NCBI RefSeq assembly: GCF_000766145.1
Contig: NZ_JNFB01000045.1
Span: forward strand, 104,177-168,176
Direction: 5' to 3'
From: Paenilisteria newyorkensis
GTDB taxonomy: Bacteria; Bacillota; Bacilli; Lactobacillales; Listeriaceae
Length of the DNA stretch: 64,000 nt
Part shown: positions 19,056-28,985 of the stretch, piece after piece
How the letters are laid out: each line of letters begins with the position of its first letter
Numbering within the stretch: position 1 is the first letter of the stretch
The notes under the pieces: model-generated
Told to the model about the DNA's origin: nothing
The model's database searches: none
Seen by the model: the letters and a program-made list of their open reading frames with translations, nothing else
Position numbers and translations under genes: made by a program

Positions 19056-20538
19056 CGAACCGCTGATTGTGCAAGGTTTACAGGCGGTAATTCAGGAATT
19101 TGATGAGGAAATTGAGATTATTGGAACCGCGAAAAACGGGATGGAGGCGCTGACGCATTTCGCGAATGAGCCGTGCGACCTCGTGATTACGGATATCAAA
19201 ATGCCGAAAATGGACGGTTTACAGCTGATTGAGGCTTGGAAAAAAGAACAACCCGAGACGAAATTCATCGTTTTGTCGGGATTCCAGGAATTTGAGTATG
19301 TGAAACGAGGACTCGCAATCGGGATTGAGAATTATTTGCTCAAACCGCTGAACGAGACGGAGTTACTTGAAACAATCACGCAGATTAAAGAGAAAGTGGA
19401 GGCCGATTTTCAAGCGACGGGAGACGATGCCGCATACTATATTTTGCGGGATAATGCGCTATGGCGTTGGCTAAATGACCGCATTGGGATGGAAGATTGG
19501 AAGGAACGGATGGCGCTTTATAAAATGCCGCTTGCCAAAGAAATGAGGACGGCGCTCGTGTGGATTCAGCCGATGTATGGACAGGTAGACCGAACGGCGG
19601 ACGGCTGGAAAAAGCTACAGAGCCATTTGCGCGCGGAATATCCTTTCATGTTGCTAAATCCCGAAGAAGAACTGCTCATCGGTTTAATGGCGGAGGACGA
19701 TGCTGGAATCGCGGCGCAGATCACGACGGTATACGAAGAAATCGGGGCCCTCATCGGCGTGGAACAATGCTTCTTTTTGATGAGCGAAGTTGGAACCGGA
19801 ACCGCCTATTTTCCGAAAGCATTCCGCGGCCTCGAACAACTACTCCAAGAACGCCTCGTCTCCTCACCAGGCACACTTATTTCCGCCGACAAAATTTTAC
19901 CGCATCGCTGGCGCCCGAATTTCAGCCAACATCAACTAGCGCGCGCCCTCGTTTTGCAGGAAAAAGAAAAGACGCTAACCTGGCTCGATAATTTTTTCAC
20001 CGAATGGGAGGCACACCTTTACGAAAGCGACCCACATCAAGTCATCCGCGTGCTCAGCGAAGTCGCGCTCATGATGTCCGAATCCGACCCGGAGCAACTA
20101 CTAAAAGCGATCCGCAGACTAGACGGCGCCGCAACCCCATGCGAACTCAAAACCACGATGCTGGAGCTGATTCACCCATTTTTCGATCGCAATCAACACG
20201 ATGACAACAGCAAAAGTCCGATTATCCAGAAAATCATTTCTTACGTCACCGAACATTTCACAGAGGGCATGTCACTGAAAACGCTAGGCGCCAAGTTCCA
20301 CATTAACGCCGTTTATCTCGGTCAACTTTTCCAAAAAGAAGTCGGCAGTCATTTCACGGACTACCTCAATCAATACCGCGTCAACCATGCCAAAGAAGTG
20401 CTGCTAACAACCAAGCAACCCGTGACCGCGATCGCCGAAGAATCAGGCTACACCGACATGGCCTATTTTTACCGGCAATTCAAGAAATACACCGGCTACA
20501 CCCCGAACGGCTTCCGCAAAAAAGAGAAAGTACATTAA
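19030..20538 (+). CDS. YesN-type response regulator with AraC DNA-binding domain
   Basis: A 502-residue protein: receiver domain with acidic pair DD at 8-9, phospho-acceptor Asp55 in VITDIKMP and Lys near 105, a central region of about 250 residues, and two C-terminal AraC-type helix-turn-helix motifs (SLKTLGAKFHINAVYLGQLF and VTAIAEESGYTDMAYFYRQF). It follows AGGGGAGGAAA and overlaps the kinase gene. It probably activates the GH38-GH125 operon when the cognate kinase senses mannosides; this is inferred from gene order. Confidence 0.95.
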   Translation: MLKMLLVDDEPLIVQGLQAVIQEFDEEIEIIGTAKNGMEALTHFANEPCDLVITDIKMPKMDGLQLIEAWKKEQPETKFIVLSGFQEFEYVKRGLAIGIENYLLKPLNETELLETITQIKEKVEADFQATGDDAAYYILRDNALWRWLNDRIGMEDWKERMALYKMPLAKEMRTALVWIQPMYGQVDRTADGWKKLQSHLRAEYPFMLLNPEEELLIGLMAEDDAGIAAQITTVYEEIGALIGVEQCFFLMSEVGTGTAYFPKAFRGLEQLLQERLVSSPGTLISADKILPHRWRPNFSQHQLARALVLQEKEKTLTWLDNFFTEWEAHLYESDPHQVIRVLSEVALMMSESDPEQLLKAIRRLDGAATPCELKTTMLELIHPFFDRNQHDDNSKSPIIQKIISYVTEHFTEGMSLKTLGAKFHINAVYLGQLFQKEVGSHFTDYLNQYRVNHAKEVLLTTKQPVTAIAEESGYTDMAYFYRQFKKYTGYTPNGFRKKEKVH

Positions 20539-20652
20539 AAAAGTGTCGCGTCTCAGCTTACAGAGTGGGGCGCCATTTTTAATACAGGTGGAATTTGCTA
20601 AGTTGAAAACGCCGAGCTATAATTGATGTAGTACGCGAAAAGGGGGGACGAT

Positions 20653-21324
20653 ATGAGCACTCGTCTGAAAGTACTGTTTATTTTATTAGGCCTCATCTTA
20701 GTGATTATACTAGGTTATGTGATATACAAAGATTACTACGCGGATTTCATGCTATTTCTTGACCCAAAAGCAGACCGTGCCCACCTAATGGAAAGTATCC
20801 GCAGTCATAAATTAAAAGACGCGTTACTTCTAGTGGCTCTGACCGCTGTCATGTGCGCTATCCCAGGCGTCCCCAACTCGGTTATCGGCATTTTTATAGG
20901 TGTGTGTTTCGGTCCGTGGATTGGTGTTTTAATGAACGTCAGCGGAAATATACTGGGAAACTTCATTGTTATCCTAATTTTGCGCAAATACGGTTTATCC
21001 AAAAAAGCGAAAGATCCCGGAGAATTCATAACGAATATTTTAAACATGAAAAAGCCTACCGTCGGGATTACAGTAGGGTACATGATACCGGTGCTTCCAT
21101 CCGTGATTGTGAATTACGCAGCAGTAAAACTGAAATTACCGCTGAAATCTCTTTTGCTGGCGGTGACAATCGGTGTTTTGCCAACCTCCTTTTTATACGC
21201 ATTTGGAGGAGACGCCTTACTTAAAGGAAATACTAAGATCGCCATTTTATCGATCGTTTGCGTTGTGATTCTTGTATTCGTCCTGCGAATTTTCCAAAAG
21301 AGACAAGTACGAAGCAATGCGTGA
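20653..21324 (+). CDS. TVP38/TMEM64 (DedA-like, VTT domain) membrane protein
   Basis: A 223-residue protein with about six hydrophobic segments. The VTT-domain core is visible as IPGVPNSVIGIFIGVCFGPW near residue 70, followed by MNVSGNILGNFIVI, and a late segment GVLPTSFLYAFGGDALL. Members of this superfamily are implicated in lipid scrambling or ion-coupled transport. RBS AAAAGGGGGG. It is followed at 54 bases by a universal stress protein gene, so both may form a small stress-related unit. Confidence 0.85.
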   Translation: MSTRLKVLFILLGLILVIILGYVIYKDYYADFMLFLDPKADRAHLMESIRSHKLKDALLLVALTAVMCAIPGVPNSVIGIFIGVCFGPWIGVLMNVSGNILGNFIVILILRKYGLSKKAKDPGEFITNILNMKKPTVGITVGYMIPVLPSVIVNYAAVKLKLPLKSLLLAVTIGVLPTSFLYAFGGDALLKGNTKIAILSIVCVVILVFVLRIFQKRQVRSNA

Positions 21325-21378
21325 TTGGCGCTATGGCGATCTTAGCAACTATAAAAATAAGAGAGTGAGTGAAGTAGC

Positions 21379-21822
21379 ATGACAGAAACAAAGATAAAAC
21401 AAATTTTGGTGGCGTTTGACGGTTCAGAACAATCAAAGGATGCATTCCAAGAAGCGGTCAGGATTGCGAAATTCGAAAAAGCGAGTTTGACCTTCCTAAC
21501 TGTGATAACCGAAATCATGCCAAACGACGACGAACTCTACTTACAGCTGGATGTCCGCCCAGAAATTGACGACATCTACCGAGCGCTGGCAGAAAAAAGA
21601 TTAGAAACCATAACTGCCGACCTTGATAAAACAATTCCATACAAAAATGAAGCAGTGCACGGCGACGCAAAACGAAGCATTGTAGAATACGCGAAAGAAA
21701 ACGGAAGCGATCTAATCGTGATTGGCGCAACAGGAAGAGGCGCATTAGAAAGAAGACTAATCGGCTCTACAACAGCATATGTAGTCAACCACGCACCATG
21801 TAACGTGATGGTAGTAAAATAA
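21379..21822 (+). CDS. Universal stress protein, UspA family
   Basis: A 147-residue single-domain Usp protein. The N-terminus KQILVAFDGSEQSKDAFQEA and the C-terminal ATP-binding motif GATGRGALERRLIGSTTAYV (G-2X-G-9X-G-S/T) indicate the nucleotide-binding UspA type. Start ATG after GAGTGAGTG, a weak site. These proteins respond to starvation and stress. It is likely cotranscribed with the upstream VTT-domain gene. Confidence 0.93.
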   Translation: MTETKIKQILVAFDGSEQSKDAFQEAVRIAKFEKASLTFLTVITEIMPNDDELYLQLDVRPEIDDIYRALAEKRLETITADLDKTIPYKNEAVHGDAKRSIVEYAKENGSDLIVIGATGRGALERRLIGSTTAYVVNHAPCNVMVVK

Positions 21823-21844
21823 CGATTGTTAGAACCCTATACAT

Positions 21845-21875
21845 GAAAAAAAGCCTATCTCATCATTGAGGTAGG
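21845..21875 (-). terminator. Probable minus-strand terminator
   Basis: On the minus strand CCTACCTCA and its imperfect partner TGAGATAGG form a hairpin followed by CTTTTTTT. It would terminate the IDEAL-domain gene after the palindromic element. Confidence 0.5.
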
Positions 21876-21917
21876 ACGAAGATATTGCTTTAAACAAATC
21901 GAGCGAAAGCGTTTGTA

Positions 21918-22052
21918 TTCAGGGAGTTTGGTGGAAGCCGGAAGCGGAGCATACTGGTGTATGTGATGACTGAAAACAGGGAGGGAGTAGTTTCCCCGAC
22001 CATGTAAGAAGTTAAGCGTTAGCCGAACCGGAAGTCCGCCAAACTCCCTGAA
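21918..22052. repeat. Intergenic palindromic element E3
   Basis: The arms TTCAGGGAGTTTGGTGGA (21918-21935) and TCCGCCAAACTCCCTGAA (22035-22052) pair with a single T-G wobble. Weaker pairing extends outward to about 21894 and 22076. The core at 21938-21972 (GCGGAGCATACTGG then TGTATGTGATG) resembles the core of E1 and E2, with the inner stem changed on both sides (CATAC/GTATG instead of CGTAC/GTACG). The rest of the interior is not clearly homologous. Confidence 0.6.
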
Positions 22053-22091
22053 TGCGAGCGCTTGTCGCCGATTTATTTGGGTTATGCACCT

Positions 22092-22325
22092 TTACATATG
22101 AAGTTGCTCGTCTTGCAATCGTTTCATCCGTGTAGTCAAACGATAAAAACGCCGTCTATTTTGAGTTTCCAAAGCAAGATCAATCTCGTTTTGGATTCGT
22201 TCCATCCGTTGTTTCTGTGCGAGCATTGTCATGAAACAGTCGATGAACATATCCATAACGATTCTTTCATTTTCAAGCTCCTTGTATTGTTGGGACATTG
22301 CTTCAGATATTTTCTTGGCAGACAT
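22092..22325 (-). CDS. Small IDEAL-domain protein
   Basis: A 77-residue protein. The C-terminal segment IQNEIDLALETQNRRRFYRL has the spacing of the IDEAL domain seen in small Bacillales proteins. The frame opens at a GTG (22334), but the ATG at 22325 sits eight bases after AAGGAG and is preferred. The N-terminal half is a charged helix rich in Met and Gln. Its function is unknown; IDEAL domains occur in regulatory or adaptor proteins such as B. subtilis ComK regulators and YpiB-type proteins. Confidence 0.75.
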   Translation of the reverse strand: MSAKKISEAMSQQYKELENERIVMDMFIDCFMTMLAQKQRMERIQNEIDLALETQNRRRFYRLTTRMKRLQDEQLHM

Positions 22326-22334
22326 GACAATCAC

Positions 22335-22837
22335 TCCTTCAAAGTGTATTTTCTAAATTATTAATAGACAATACCACCTTAAAAGAGGGATGAAACCTTT
22401 TTATGGAAAAATATTTAGTAACATGGGCGTTTGGATGATGCGTCTGGTGCTATAAGGGGGTTATAAATAGAGGTTATGCGTTTTTTTTTAACATAACGTG
22501 AGAAAAATTGCAGAGGGGTCTCTATTTCTGTATTTATCGGGTTATATTAATTAGACGTTTACTTTAGTGATTTCAAAAAACGGTTCTTTTTTCTATATTG
22601 TTTAAATAATTTTTATCTAAATATCGCTAATCCAAAGAAAAAAGTATCTAATGGCAACCTGATTTCATATCCTATTTACTTTTCAAAAAAGGGGGCTATG
22701 TTTCCTCTCTTTGAGTACATTTTTGAATTCGTTTACATTACCCCATATAGATAAAAAGAAGTAATAAATATATTGTTCTTTAAATTATATACTTTTCGAA
22801 AATTTAAATCATAAAGTCAATTGAAAAAATAAAAACG
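22335..22837. other. AT-rich gene-free spacer upstream of the adhesin
   Basis: About 500 bases without a supported ORF or RNA gene. Several A/T homopolymer runs are present. The promoter of the adhesin gene lies at its right end. Confidence 0.5.
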
Positions 22838-22885
22838 TTGACAATTATACGTTATCACGTTAAATTTACGTTGATAGCGCTATCA
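22838..22885 (+). promoter_or_regulatory. Adhesin promoter with overlapping CcpA (cre) site
   Basis: TTGACA (22838-22843), 17-base spacer and TAAATT (22861-22866). The perfect 14-base palindrome TGATAGCGCTATCA at 22872-22885 matches the cre consensus TGWNANCGNTNWCA at every position and covers the expected transcription start, which predicts catabolite repression. Confidence 0.75.
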
Positions 22886-22918
22886 TGATTTGAATTTAAG
22901 GAAGAGGGGGAAGATATA

Positions 22919-25900
22919 ATGAAAACGATAAAGAAAATAATTTCTATGTTACTGATTTGTACGCTAATCATGGGTTTGTTACCGATACAGATGATGGCAT
23001 CTGCATCGGTGTCTTGGGGAACGGAGTTTATTACTAATATCAACATTACAGATAGGAACGGGAATACTATCTCAGAAGCCCCTATAAGTAAAAGTTTTAA
23101 GGTTCGATATGATTGGACGATACCAAATAATATAGATGTTAAAGAAGGAAATACAATGAATATCACGCTGCCAGAAGGACTACGAACAGCGCAAAATGAC
23201 GTGATGGAGTTCAAAGCTGCGTCAGGCGCGGTCGTGGCAAGAGGACAAGCAACTTCGCCTGGTGGTACAGCCTACAATGTAACGTTTACTGATTATCCAG
23301 AAACGCATTCCAATGTAAGGGGATATGTTGAATTTTATATACAATTTGACTCAAGTGTGAAACCTCAGCAGAAAATTGAATTTGATTCTTTGCCTGGTAA
23401 ACAGCCGGTGACAATAACGGCTATAAAAGAGGATGAAGGGGAAGGCCCTCCTGGGGAACCAGGGCCTGTAGAGATTACCACGGACACCAGTTATAAAATG
23501 CGATCGTATAGAGGGAATGGCATAATAGAATGGTATATTTTTGTTATTCCACCTAAACTTAAATCCAATCCAGCAGGTCCGGGCTACTACGACCCAGTAT
23601 ATAACGTTGTGCTAGAAGACACTTATGGCGTAGGTCACACGCTTATTTCAGACTCGGTTAGAGTTAGGCAAGCATACGGAGTTAGAGGCGGATTTTTTGT
23701 AGAAAATAGATTGCCTGAGATGGAAATAACGAAAAAGGATGCTGCGGCAAGGACTTTTTCGTTGGATTTAGGGAATCTAGATGATGGTTTCGGAAGAGAG
23801 ATTACGTACAGAACAAAAATAACAGATGCGGATCAAGAAGCATTTTATAATGAGGTAGCCATCAAAGGAGATGGGTTTGAAAGAAAGATTAACGGTACGT
23901 TACGACTTGAAGGCGGTACTGGCGGGGCGGAAGGCGAGCAAGCTGGTTTCACTGTCATAAAACAAGATGAGAATGGCAAACCGCTGGAAGGCGCTAGTTT
24001 TGATTTATATCGTATGTCAGCAAGTGGTGGGGAAACGGAGATAGCAACTGACTTAACATCGGATAAAAATGGTGTTATAAGCCATGACAAGTTGCGTTTT
24101 GGGACGTATGAGCTTCGTGAAAAAAATGCGCCTGAAGGATATAAACGCTTGGATGCGCCATATCGTTTTGTGTTAGATTCTAGTGGCATGACGACATTGG
24201 GAATTCCGATTATCAATGAGCGTGAAAAAGCGCCTGTCGGATCTGTAGAATTAAGCAAGTACGATGAGGCTGACAAAAGTAAACAATTGGCAGGAGCGAA
24301 GTTTGATTTATATCGAGGACCACCAGCAGCAGGAAAGACACCAATCAGCTCCTATACAACGTCAGCAAGTGGGATTGTATTAGTCAATGATTTAGAATTC
24401 GGAGATTACTATTTTGTAGAGAAAGAGGCACCAGAGGGTTATGAGTTAGATGTAACACCAAGAATGTTCACTATTGGACAAGATCAAGTAGCTGTACCAT
24501 TTGAATTAGGCGTCGCGAATAGAGCGATTCTTGACCCGACCATTCAGACCATCGCGTTTGAAACGGGGACAGAGAATAAAGTTCTTTTTCCAAGTGAAGC
24601 GGCGCAGATTAGTGATCGTGTTTCTTACAACGACTTAACGTTAGGTAAGGAATATCGTTTGGACGCAACACTTGTAACAAAAAATAGTGCACTACAGCTA
24701 ACAACAGGGCAAAAACAGTTCACTGCAATGAGCACGGCAGGTCAAGAAGTAGTCGATTTAGCAGCTTTTGACGCGAGGGCATTGCGCGGCCAACAAGTTG
24801 TAGTATTTGAACAATTGATCGATGTAAAGTCCGGACTTATCGTCGCGACACACGAAGATTTGAACGATGCAGATCAAACAGTGGCATTTTCAGATCCGCG
24901 TGGTGGTGTAAGTTTTACAAAAGTAGATGCAGATACGCAAAATCCGTTGGCAGGAGCAGAGTTCACCTTATATGAAGGGACGTCAAACACGCCTGGCAAT
25001 GCGCTAGGTGTCTATATAAGTGCCGTGTCAACTGGAAAAGTGGAGGTAAATAACTTACCATACGGCAATTATCACTTTGTTGAAATAAAAGCACCGAGTG
25101 GCGGTTATATTTTAGATGGTAAGGCGATAGATTTTGAAATTATGAGCGACGGAACGGTTCTAGAGTTGGATAATGTCACAAACAAACGTGATTACCAACC
25201 GCGAATCGAAACGCTAGCTTTTGAAACAGGAACGAACAATAAAGCACTGTACCCAGGGGTGGCAACGTCTATTAGCGACCGTGTTATGTATGAAGAATTA
25301 ACACCTGGCAAAGCGTATCGTCTAGAGGCAGAACTGATGACGAAAGATGGTCAAACTGTGTTAACGCAAGGTTCGAAAACATTCACAACGACAACGGAGA
25401 ATGGCGAAGAAGTCGTAGCATTAGACGGATTTGACGCACGTGCTTTGAAAGGGCAACAAGTCGTCGTATTTGAACGTCTGATTGATACGTCAACGGATGA
25501 AGTAGTGGCAACACATGAGGACTTAAATGATGCAGATCAAACAGTATCTTTCTTTGCACCAAGTTTACAAACATTTGCATTTGAAACGAGCACAGGATTA
25601 CAACATGACATTCACCCGCACCAAAACGTACAACTTAGCGACCGCGTAGTATATACAAACCTAAATCCAGGCGAGCGTTACACATTAGAAGCAACATTGG
25701 TAGACAAGTTAACTGGAAACATCGTTCTAACGCAAGGTTCACACGAATTTATTCCGACAACGGCATCTGGAGAAGTCACAGTACCACTTAACAATTTAGA
25801 TGCGACGGCTTTAAAAGGTAACTCGTATGTTGTCTTTGAAGTGTTGAAAGATGAGTCAGGACAAGTAATGGCAACACACACGGATAAAGATAGCATGACA

Positions 25901-28786
25901 CAAACCGTATCATTTATTGAGCCAAGCATTGGAACGGTTGCACGCGACAAAGAAACAGGGAAAAGTAGCGTACACGCTGGACCAATCACGATTGTCGATA
26001 TGGTACAATATCAAAACCTAGACACGACACAAACATATGATATCGAAGGCATTTTGATGGATAAAGCAACGAATCAACCATTACTTGTAAATGGACAAAC
26101 AATAACGGCGACAAAAGCCTTTAGTCCAGCAAATGTGGATGGTACGGAAGAAATCGAATTCACAGTGGACGCATCACAATTAAATGGCAAAGACATCGTT
26201 GTTTTTGAAACATTGAAATTAAATGGCGCGCTAGTAGCCGTTCACCAAGATATTAATGACGTGAAACAAACAATTAAAGTCGTGGATCCAGCGATTGGAA
26301 CGACTTTGCGTGACGAAGAAACAGCGACACAAGCACCAAGTCCAGAGGAAGATGTAACATTAGTAGACGTTGTCAAATACGAAAACTTAATTCCGGGCCA
26401 CGAATACACGGTGCAAGGAATTTTGATGGACAAAGCAACAGAAGCACCACTCGTGATTGACGGCGAGCAAGTAGAAGCAGAAACAACTTTCACACCGGAA
26501 ACAGCAAATGGCGAAGTAGAAGTAACGTTCACATTTAACGCCAAAGGTTTGGCAGGACAGGAAATTGTGGCATTTGAGTATTTATACCAAAACGGCAAAG
26601 AAATGACTTCCCACGCTGACATTAACGACGCTAACCAGACAGTTATGTTTAAAACACCGAAAATCGCTACGACGGCAACGAATCAAAACGGCGACAAAAA
26701 AATTAATGCAGACAAAGTGACGACCATCATTGATACAATAGGCTATGAAGACTTAATCGCAGGTAAAGAATACACGGTCCAAGGAATTTTGATGGACAAA
26801 ACAACAAACGCGCCGATACTCGTAAACGGTAAAGAAGTGCGCGGCGAAACAACCTTCACACCAGCAAATATAGACGGTTCTGTGGAGGTAGTCTTCACAT
26901 TTGACGCAAGTGACTTATACGGTAAGGATATCGTCGTATTCGAGAAATTAATGCGTAACGGGAAAGAAGTAGTCAACCATGAAGATATTAGTGACGAAGG
27001 CCAAACCGTATTCATAGAAAATCCAGAAATCGGTACAACATTGCGTGATGCAGAAACAGGTACACAAAGCCCAAGCCCAGAAGAAGAAATTAGCCTTGTT
27101 GACACGGTTCGTTATGAAAATCTTACACCAGGTCGTGAGTACACGGTGAAAGGAACTTTGATGGACAAAGTTACAGAAGCACCATTATTAGTTAACGGTG
27201 AGCAAGTAGAAGCAGAAACAACCTTTACACCGGAAAGACCGAATGGTGAAGTGGACGTGATTTTCACATTTGGTGCTAAAGGTTTTGCGGGGCAAGGTGT
27301 TGTAGCATTTGAGCGCCTATACCAAAACGGTAAAGAAGTAGCAGTTCACACAGATATTAACGATGCAAACCAAACAGTTACGTTCAAAACACCAGAAATC
27401 GGGACAACAGCAACCGATCAAAACGGTGAAAAAGAACTGAATGCAGACAACGAAGTAACGATTATCGACGTAGTAGATTACAAAGATCTAATCGCAGGGA
27501 AAGAATACACGCTCCAAGGAATTTTGATGGACAAAGCAACAAATGCACCAGTTCTTGTAAATGGTGAAGAAGTACGCGGTGAAACAACATTCACGCCAGA
27601 AGATACAGATGGTTCTGTAGAAGTAGCGTTCATATTTGACGCAAGTGATTTATACGGTAAGGATCTAGTCGTATTCGAGAAATTAATGCGTAACGGTAAA
27701 GAAGTAGTGAACCATGAAGACATCAACGACGAAGGCCAAACGGTTACGATCAAAACACCAGAAATCGGCACAACTTTACGTGACGAAGAAACAAACACAC
27801 AAACACCAAGTCCAGAAGAAGACGTGACACTTATCGATACGGTTCGTTATGAAAATCTTACACCAGGTCGTGAGTACACGGTCCAAGGAATTTTGATGGA
27901 CAAAGCGACAGAAGCACCATTATTAGTTGACGGTAAGCAAGTAGAAGCAGAAACAACTTTCACACCAGAAACACCAAATGGCGAAGTAGACGTAACATTC
28001 ACATTCAACGCCAAAGCTTTAGCAGGGCAAGAAGTGGTAGCATTTGAGCGTCTATATACCGACAACAAAGAAGTAGCGGTGCATACAGATATTAATGATG
28101 CTGACCAAACCGTGACATTCACGAAACCAGACCTAAAAACAATCGCAACAGATCAAAATGGTGAGAAAGAAATCATGCCAGAAGAAAAAGTAAGCATTAT
28201 TGACAAGGTATACTATGAAGACTTAATCGTCGGAAAAGAATACACGGTAACTGGGAAATTGATGGACAAAGCAACGAATAAGCCAGTTCTATCAAACGGT
28301 AAAGAAGTACTAGGCGAAACAACATTCACACCAGAAGAGCCAAACGGTGTTGTAGAAGTAGCATTTGACTTGGACGCACGTGAATTAGGTGGACGTGAAG
28401 TCGTTGTCTTCGAGAAATTATTCCGCAATGGGAAAGAAGTTGTGGGACACGAAGACATTAACGACTTAGACCAAACGGTTCGCTTTATCGAGCAGCCAGA
28501 CCCAGAAAATACAGGTCAACCAGAAAGAGTAGACCGACTAGGAGACCCACAAAATCCGCTAAAACCAGAAAATCTATCTGTAGCGGGTAATGGTATAAGC
28601 AAAATAGAGGAAATAGAGAAAGTTGACAAAGTTGACAAAGATAACAAAGGTAAAGAGAACACAATTTTAACAGAAAAAATGCCGAAAACTGGAGACACAT
28701 TCTCACTGCTGAATCTCTTATTTGGAAGTATAATTATAGTGATGGGGTCGAGTATGTTCCTTCGTAAAAGGAAGCAGCACCTTTAA
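22919..28786 (+). CDS. Sortase-anchored surface adhesin with SpaA and ten VaFE domains
   Basis: A 1955-residue protein. It has a signal peptide (1 to about 30), an N-terminal adhesin-type beta region to about 340 with a tiny collagen-like GPPGEPGP linker near residue 180, and two SpaA/Cna-B-like domains (about 340-535). Ten VaFE repeats of about 122 residues follow (about 540-1860, containing for example TFTPE and VVFEKL), with a third SpaA domain between VaFE 1 and 2. A short linker precedes the sorting signal MPKTG, a hydrophobic helix and the tail RKRKQHL. VaFE domains form internal Thr-Gln ester bonds and stiffen surface stalks. The sorting motif has Met in place of the usual Leu of LPXTG. 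RBS AAGAGGGGG. Catabolite repression is predicted from the cre site. Confidence 0.93.
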   Translation: MKTIKKIISMLLICTLIMGLLPIQMMASASVSWGTEFITNINITDRNGNTISEAPISKSFKVRYDWTIPNNIDVKEGNTMNITLPEGLRTAQNDVMEFKAASGAVVARGQATSPGGTAYNVTFTDYPETHSNVRGYVEFYIQFDSSVKPQQKIEFDSLPGKQPVTITAIKEDEGEGPPGEPGPVEITTDTSYKMRSYRGNGIIEWYIFVIPPKLKSNPAGPGYYDPVYNVVLEDTYGVGHTLISDSVRVRQAYGVRGGFFVENRLPEMEITKKDAAARTFSLDLGNLDDGFGREITYRTKITDADQEAFYNEVAIKGDGFERKINGTLRLEGGTGGAEGEQAGFTVIKQDENGKPLEGASFDLYRMSASGGETEIATDLTSDKNGVISHDKLRFGTYELREKNAPEGYKRLDAPYRFVLDSSGMTTLGIPIINEREKAPVGSVELSKYDEADKSKQLAGAKFDLYRGPPAAGKTPISSYTTSASGIVLVNDLEFGDYYFVEKEAPEGYELDVTPRMFTIGQDQVAVPFELGVANRAILDPTIQTIAFETGTENKVLFPSEAAQISDRVSYNDLTLGKEYRLDATLVTKNSALQLTTGQKQFTAMSTAGQEVVDLAAFDARALRGQQVVVFEQLIDVKSGLIVATHEDLNDADQTVAFSDPRGGVSFTKVDADTQNPLAGAEFTLYEGTSNTPGNALGVYISAVSTGKVEVNNLPYGNYHFVEIKAPSGGYILDGKAIDFEIMSDGTVLELDNVTNKRDYQPRIETLAFETGTNNKALYPGVATSISDRVMYEELTPGKAYRLEAELMTKDGQTVLTQGSKTFTTTTENGEEVVALDGFDARALKGQQVVVFERLIDTSTDEVVATHEDLNDADQTVSFFAPSLQTFAFETSTGLQHDIHPHQNVQLSDRVVYTNLNPGERYTLEATLVDKLTGNIVLTQGSHEFIPTTASGEVTVPLNNLDATALKGNSYVVFEVLKDESGQVMATHTDKDSMTQTVSFIEPSIGTVARDKETGKSSVHAGPITIVDMVQYQNLDTTQTYDIEGILMDKATNQPLLVNGQTITATKAFSPANVDGTEEIEFTVDASQLNGKDIVVFETLKLNGALVAVHQDINDVKQTIKVVDPAIGTTLRDEETATQAPSPEEDVTLVDVVKYENLIPGHEYTVQGILMDKATEAPLVIDGEQVEAETTFTPETANGEVEVTFTFNAKGLAGQEIVAFEYLYQNGKEMTSHADINDANQTVMFKTPKIATTATNQNGDKKINADKVTTIIDTIGYEDLIAGKEYTVQGILMDKTTNAPILVNGKEVRGETTFTPANIDGSVEVVFTFDASDLYGKDIVVFEKLMRNGKEVVNHEDISDEGQTVFIENPEIGTTLRDAETGTQSPSPEEEISLVDTVRYENLTPGREYTVKGTLMDKVTEAPLLVNGEQVEAETTFTPERPNGEVDVIFTFGAKGFAGQGVVAFERLYQNGKEVAVHTDINDANQTVTFKTPEIGTTATDQNGEKELNADNEVTIIDVVDYKDLIAGKEYTLQGILMDKATNAPVLVNGEEVRGETTFTPEDTDGSVEVAFIFDASDLYGKDLVVFEKLMRNGKEVVNHEDINDEGQTVTIKTPEIGTTLRDEETNTQTPSPEEDVTLIDTVRYENLTPGREYTVQGILMDKATEAPLLVDGKQVEAETTFTPETPNGEVDVTFTFNAKALAGQEVVAFERLYTDNKEVAVHTDINDADQTVTFTKPDLKTIATDQNGEKEIMPEEKVSIIDKVYYEDLIVGKEYTVTGKLMDKATNKPVLSNGKEVLGETTFTPEEPNGVVEVAFDLDARELGGREVVVFEKLFRNGKEVVGHEDINDLDQTVRFIEQPDPENTGQPERVDRLGDPQNPLKPENLSVAGNGISKIEEIEKVDKVDKDNKGKENTILTEKMPKTGDTFSLLNLLFGSIIIVMGSSMFLRKRKQHL
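26291..28495 (+). repeat. Three tandem 735-bp units in the adhesin gene
   Basis: Boundaries at 26291, 27026 and 27761 are each marked by an IGTTLRD-encoding sequence, exactly 735 bases apart. Each unit contains two alternating VaFE types (one with EAETTFTPE, one with RGETTFTP). The third unit's second half has diverged most. Such a layout arises by unequal recombination and makes copy number prone to change. Confidence 0.85.
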
Positions 28787-28810
28787 AGATAAGTCATGAG
28801 AGCGTTTATG

Positions 28811-28843
28811 CAGCGCGTTTTCCAAAGTGAAAGCGCGCTTTTT
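28811..28843 (+). terminator. Terminator after the adhesin gene
   Basis: AGCGCG and CGCGCT arms with a T run, shortly after the stop codon. Confidence 0.65.
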
Positions 28844-28985
28844 AATGCGCAAATTTGTGACTCAAAGTATGCATTATATTCCAAGTTAAGCGTTTACAAA
28901 ATATCAAAATAATGGTAAAGTAGGAATGTATATAAAAAGATGTGATTTTATATGCTCATAAAAACACAAAGAAGGGATGAAGAAA

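Noticed and set aside
20539..20582. Terminator after the YesN-type gene
   Set aside because: Arms pair poorly (several mismatches), so I could not support it as a feature.
22062..22364. 100-codon plus-strand frame
   Set aside because: Antisense shadow of the IDEAL-domain gene, which has a proper start and family match.
26291..28495. CRISPR-like or satellite repeat
   Set aside because: The 735-base period is coding and keeps the VaFE domain frame.
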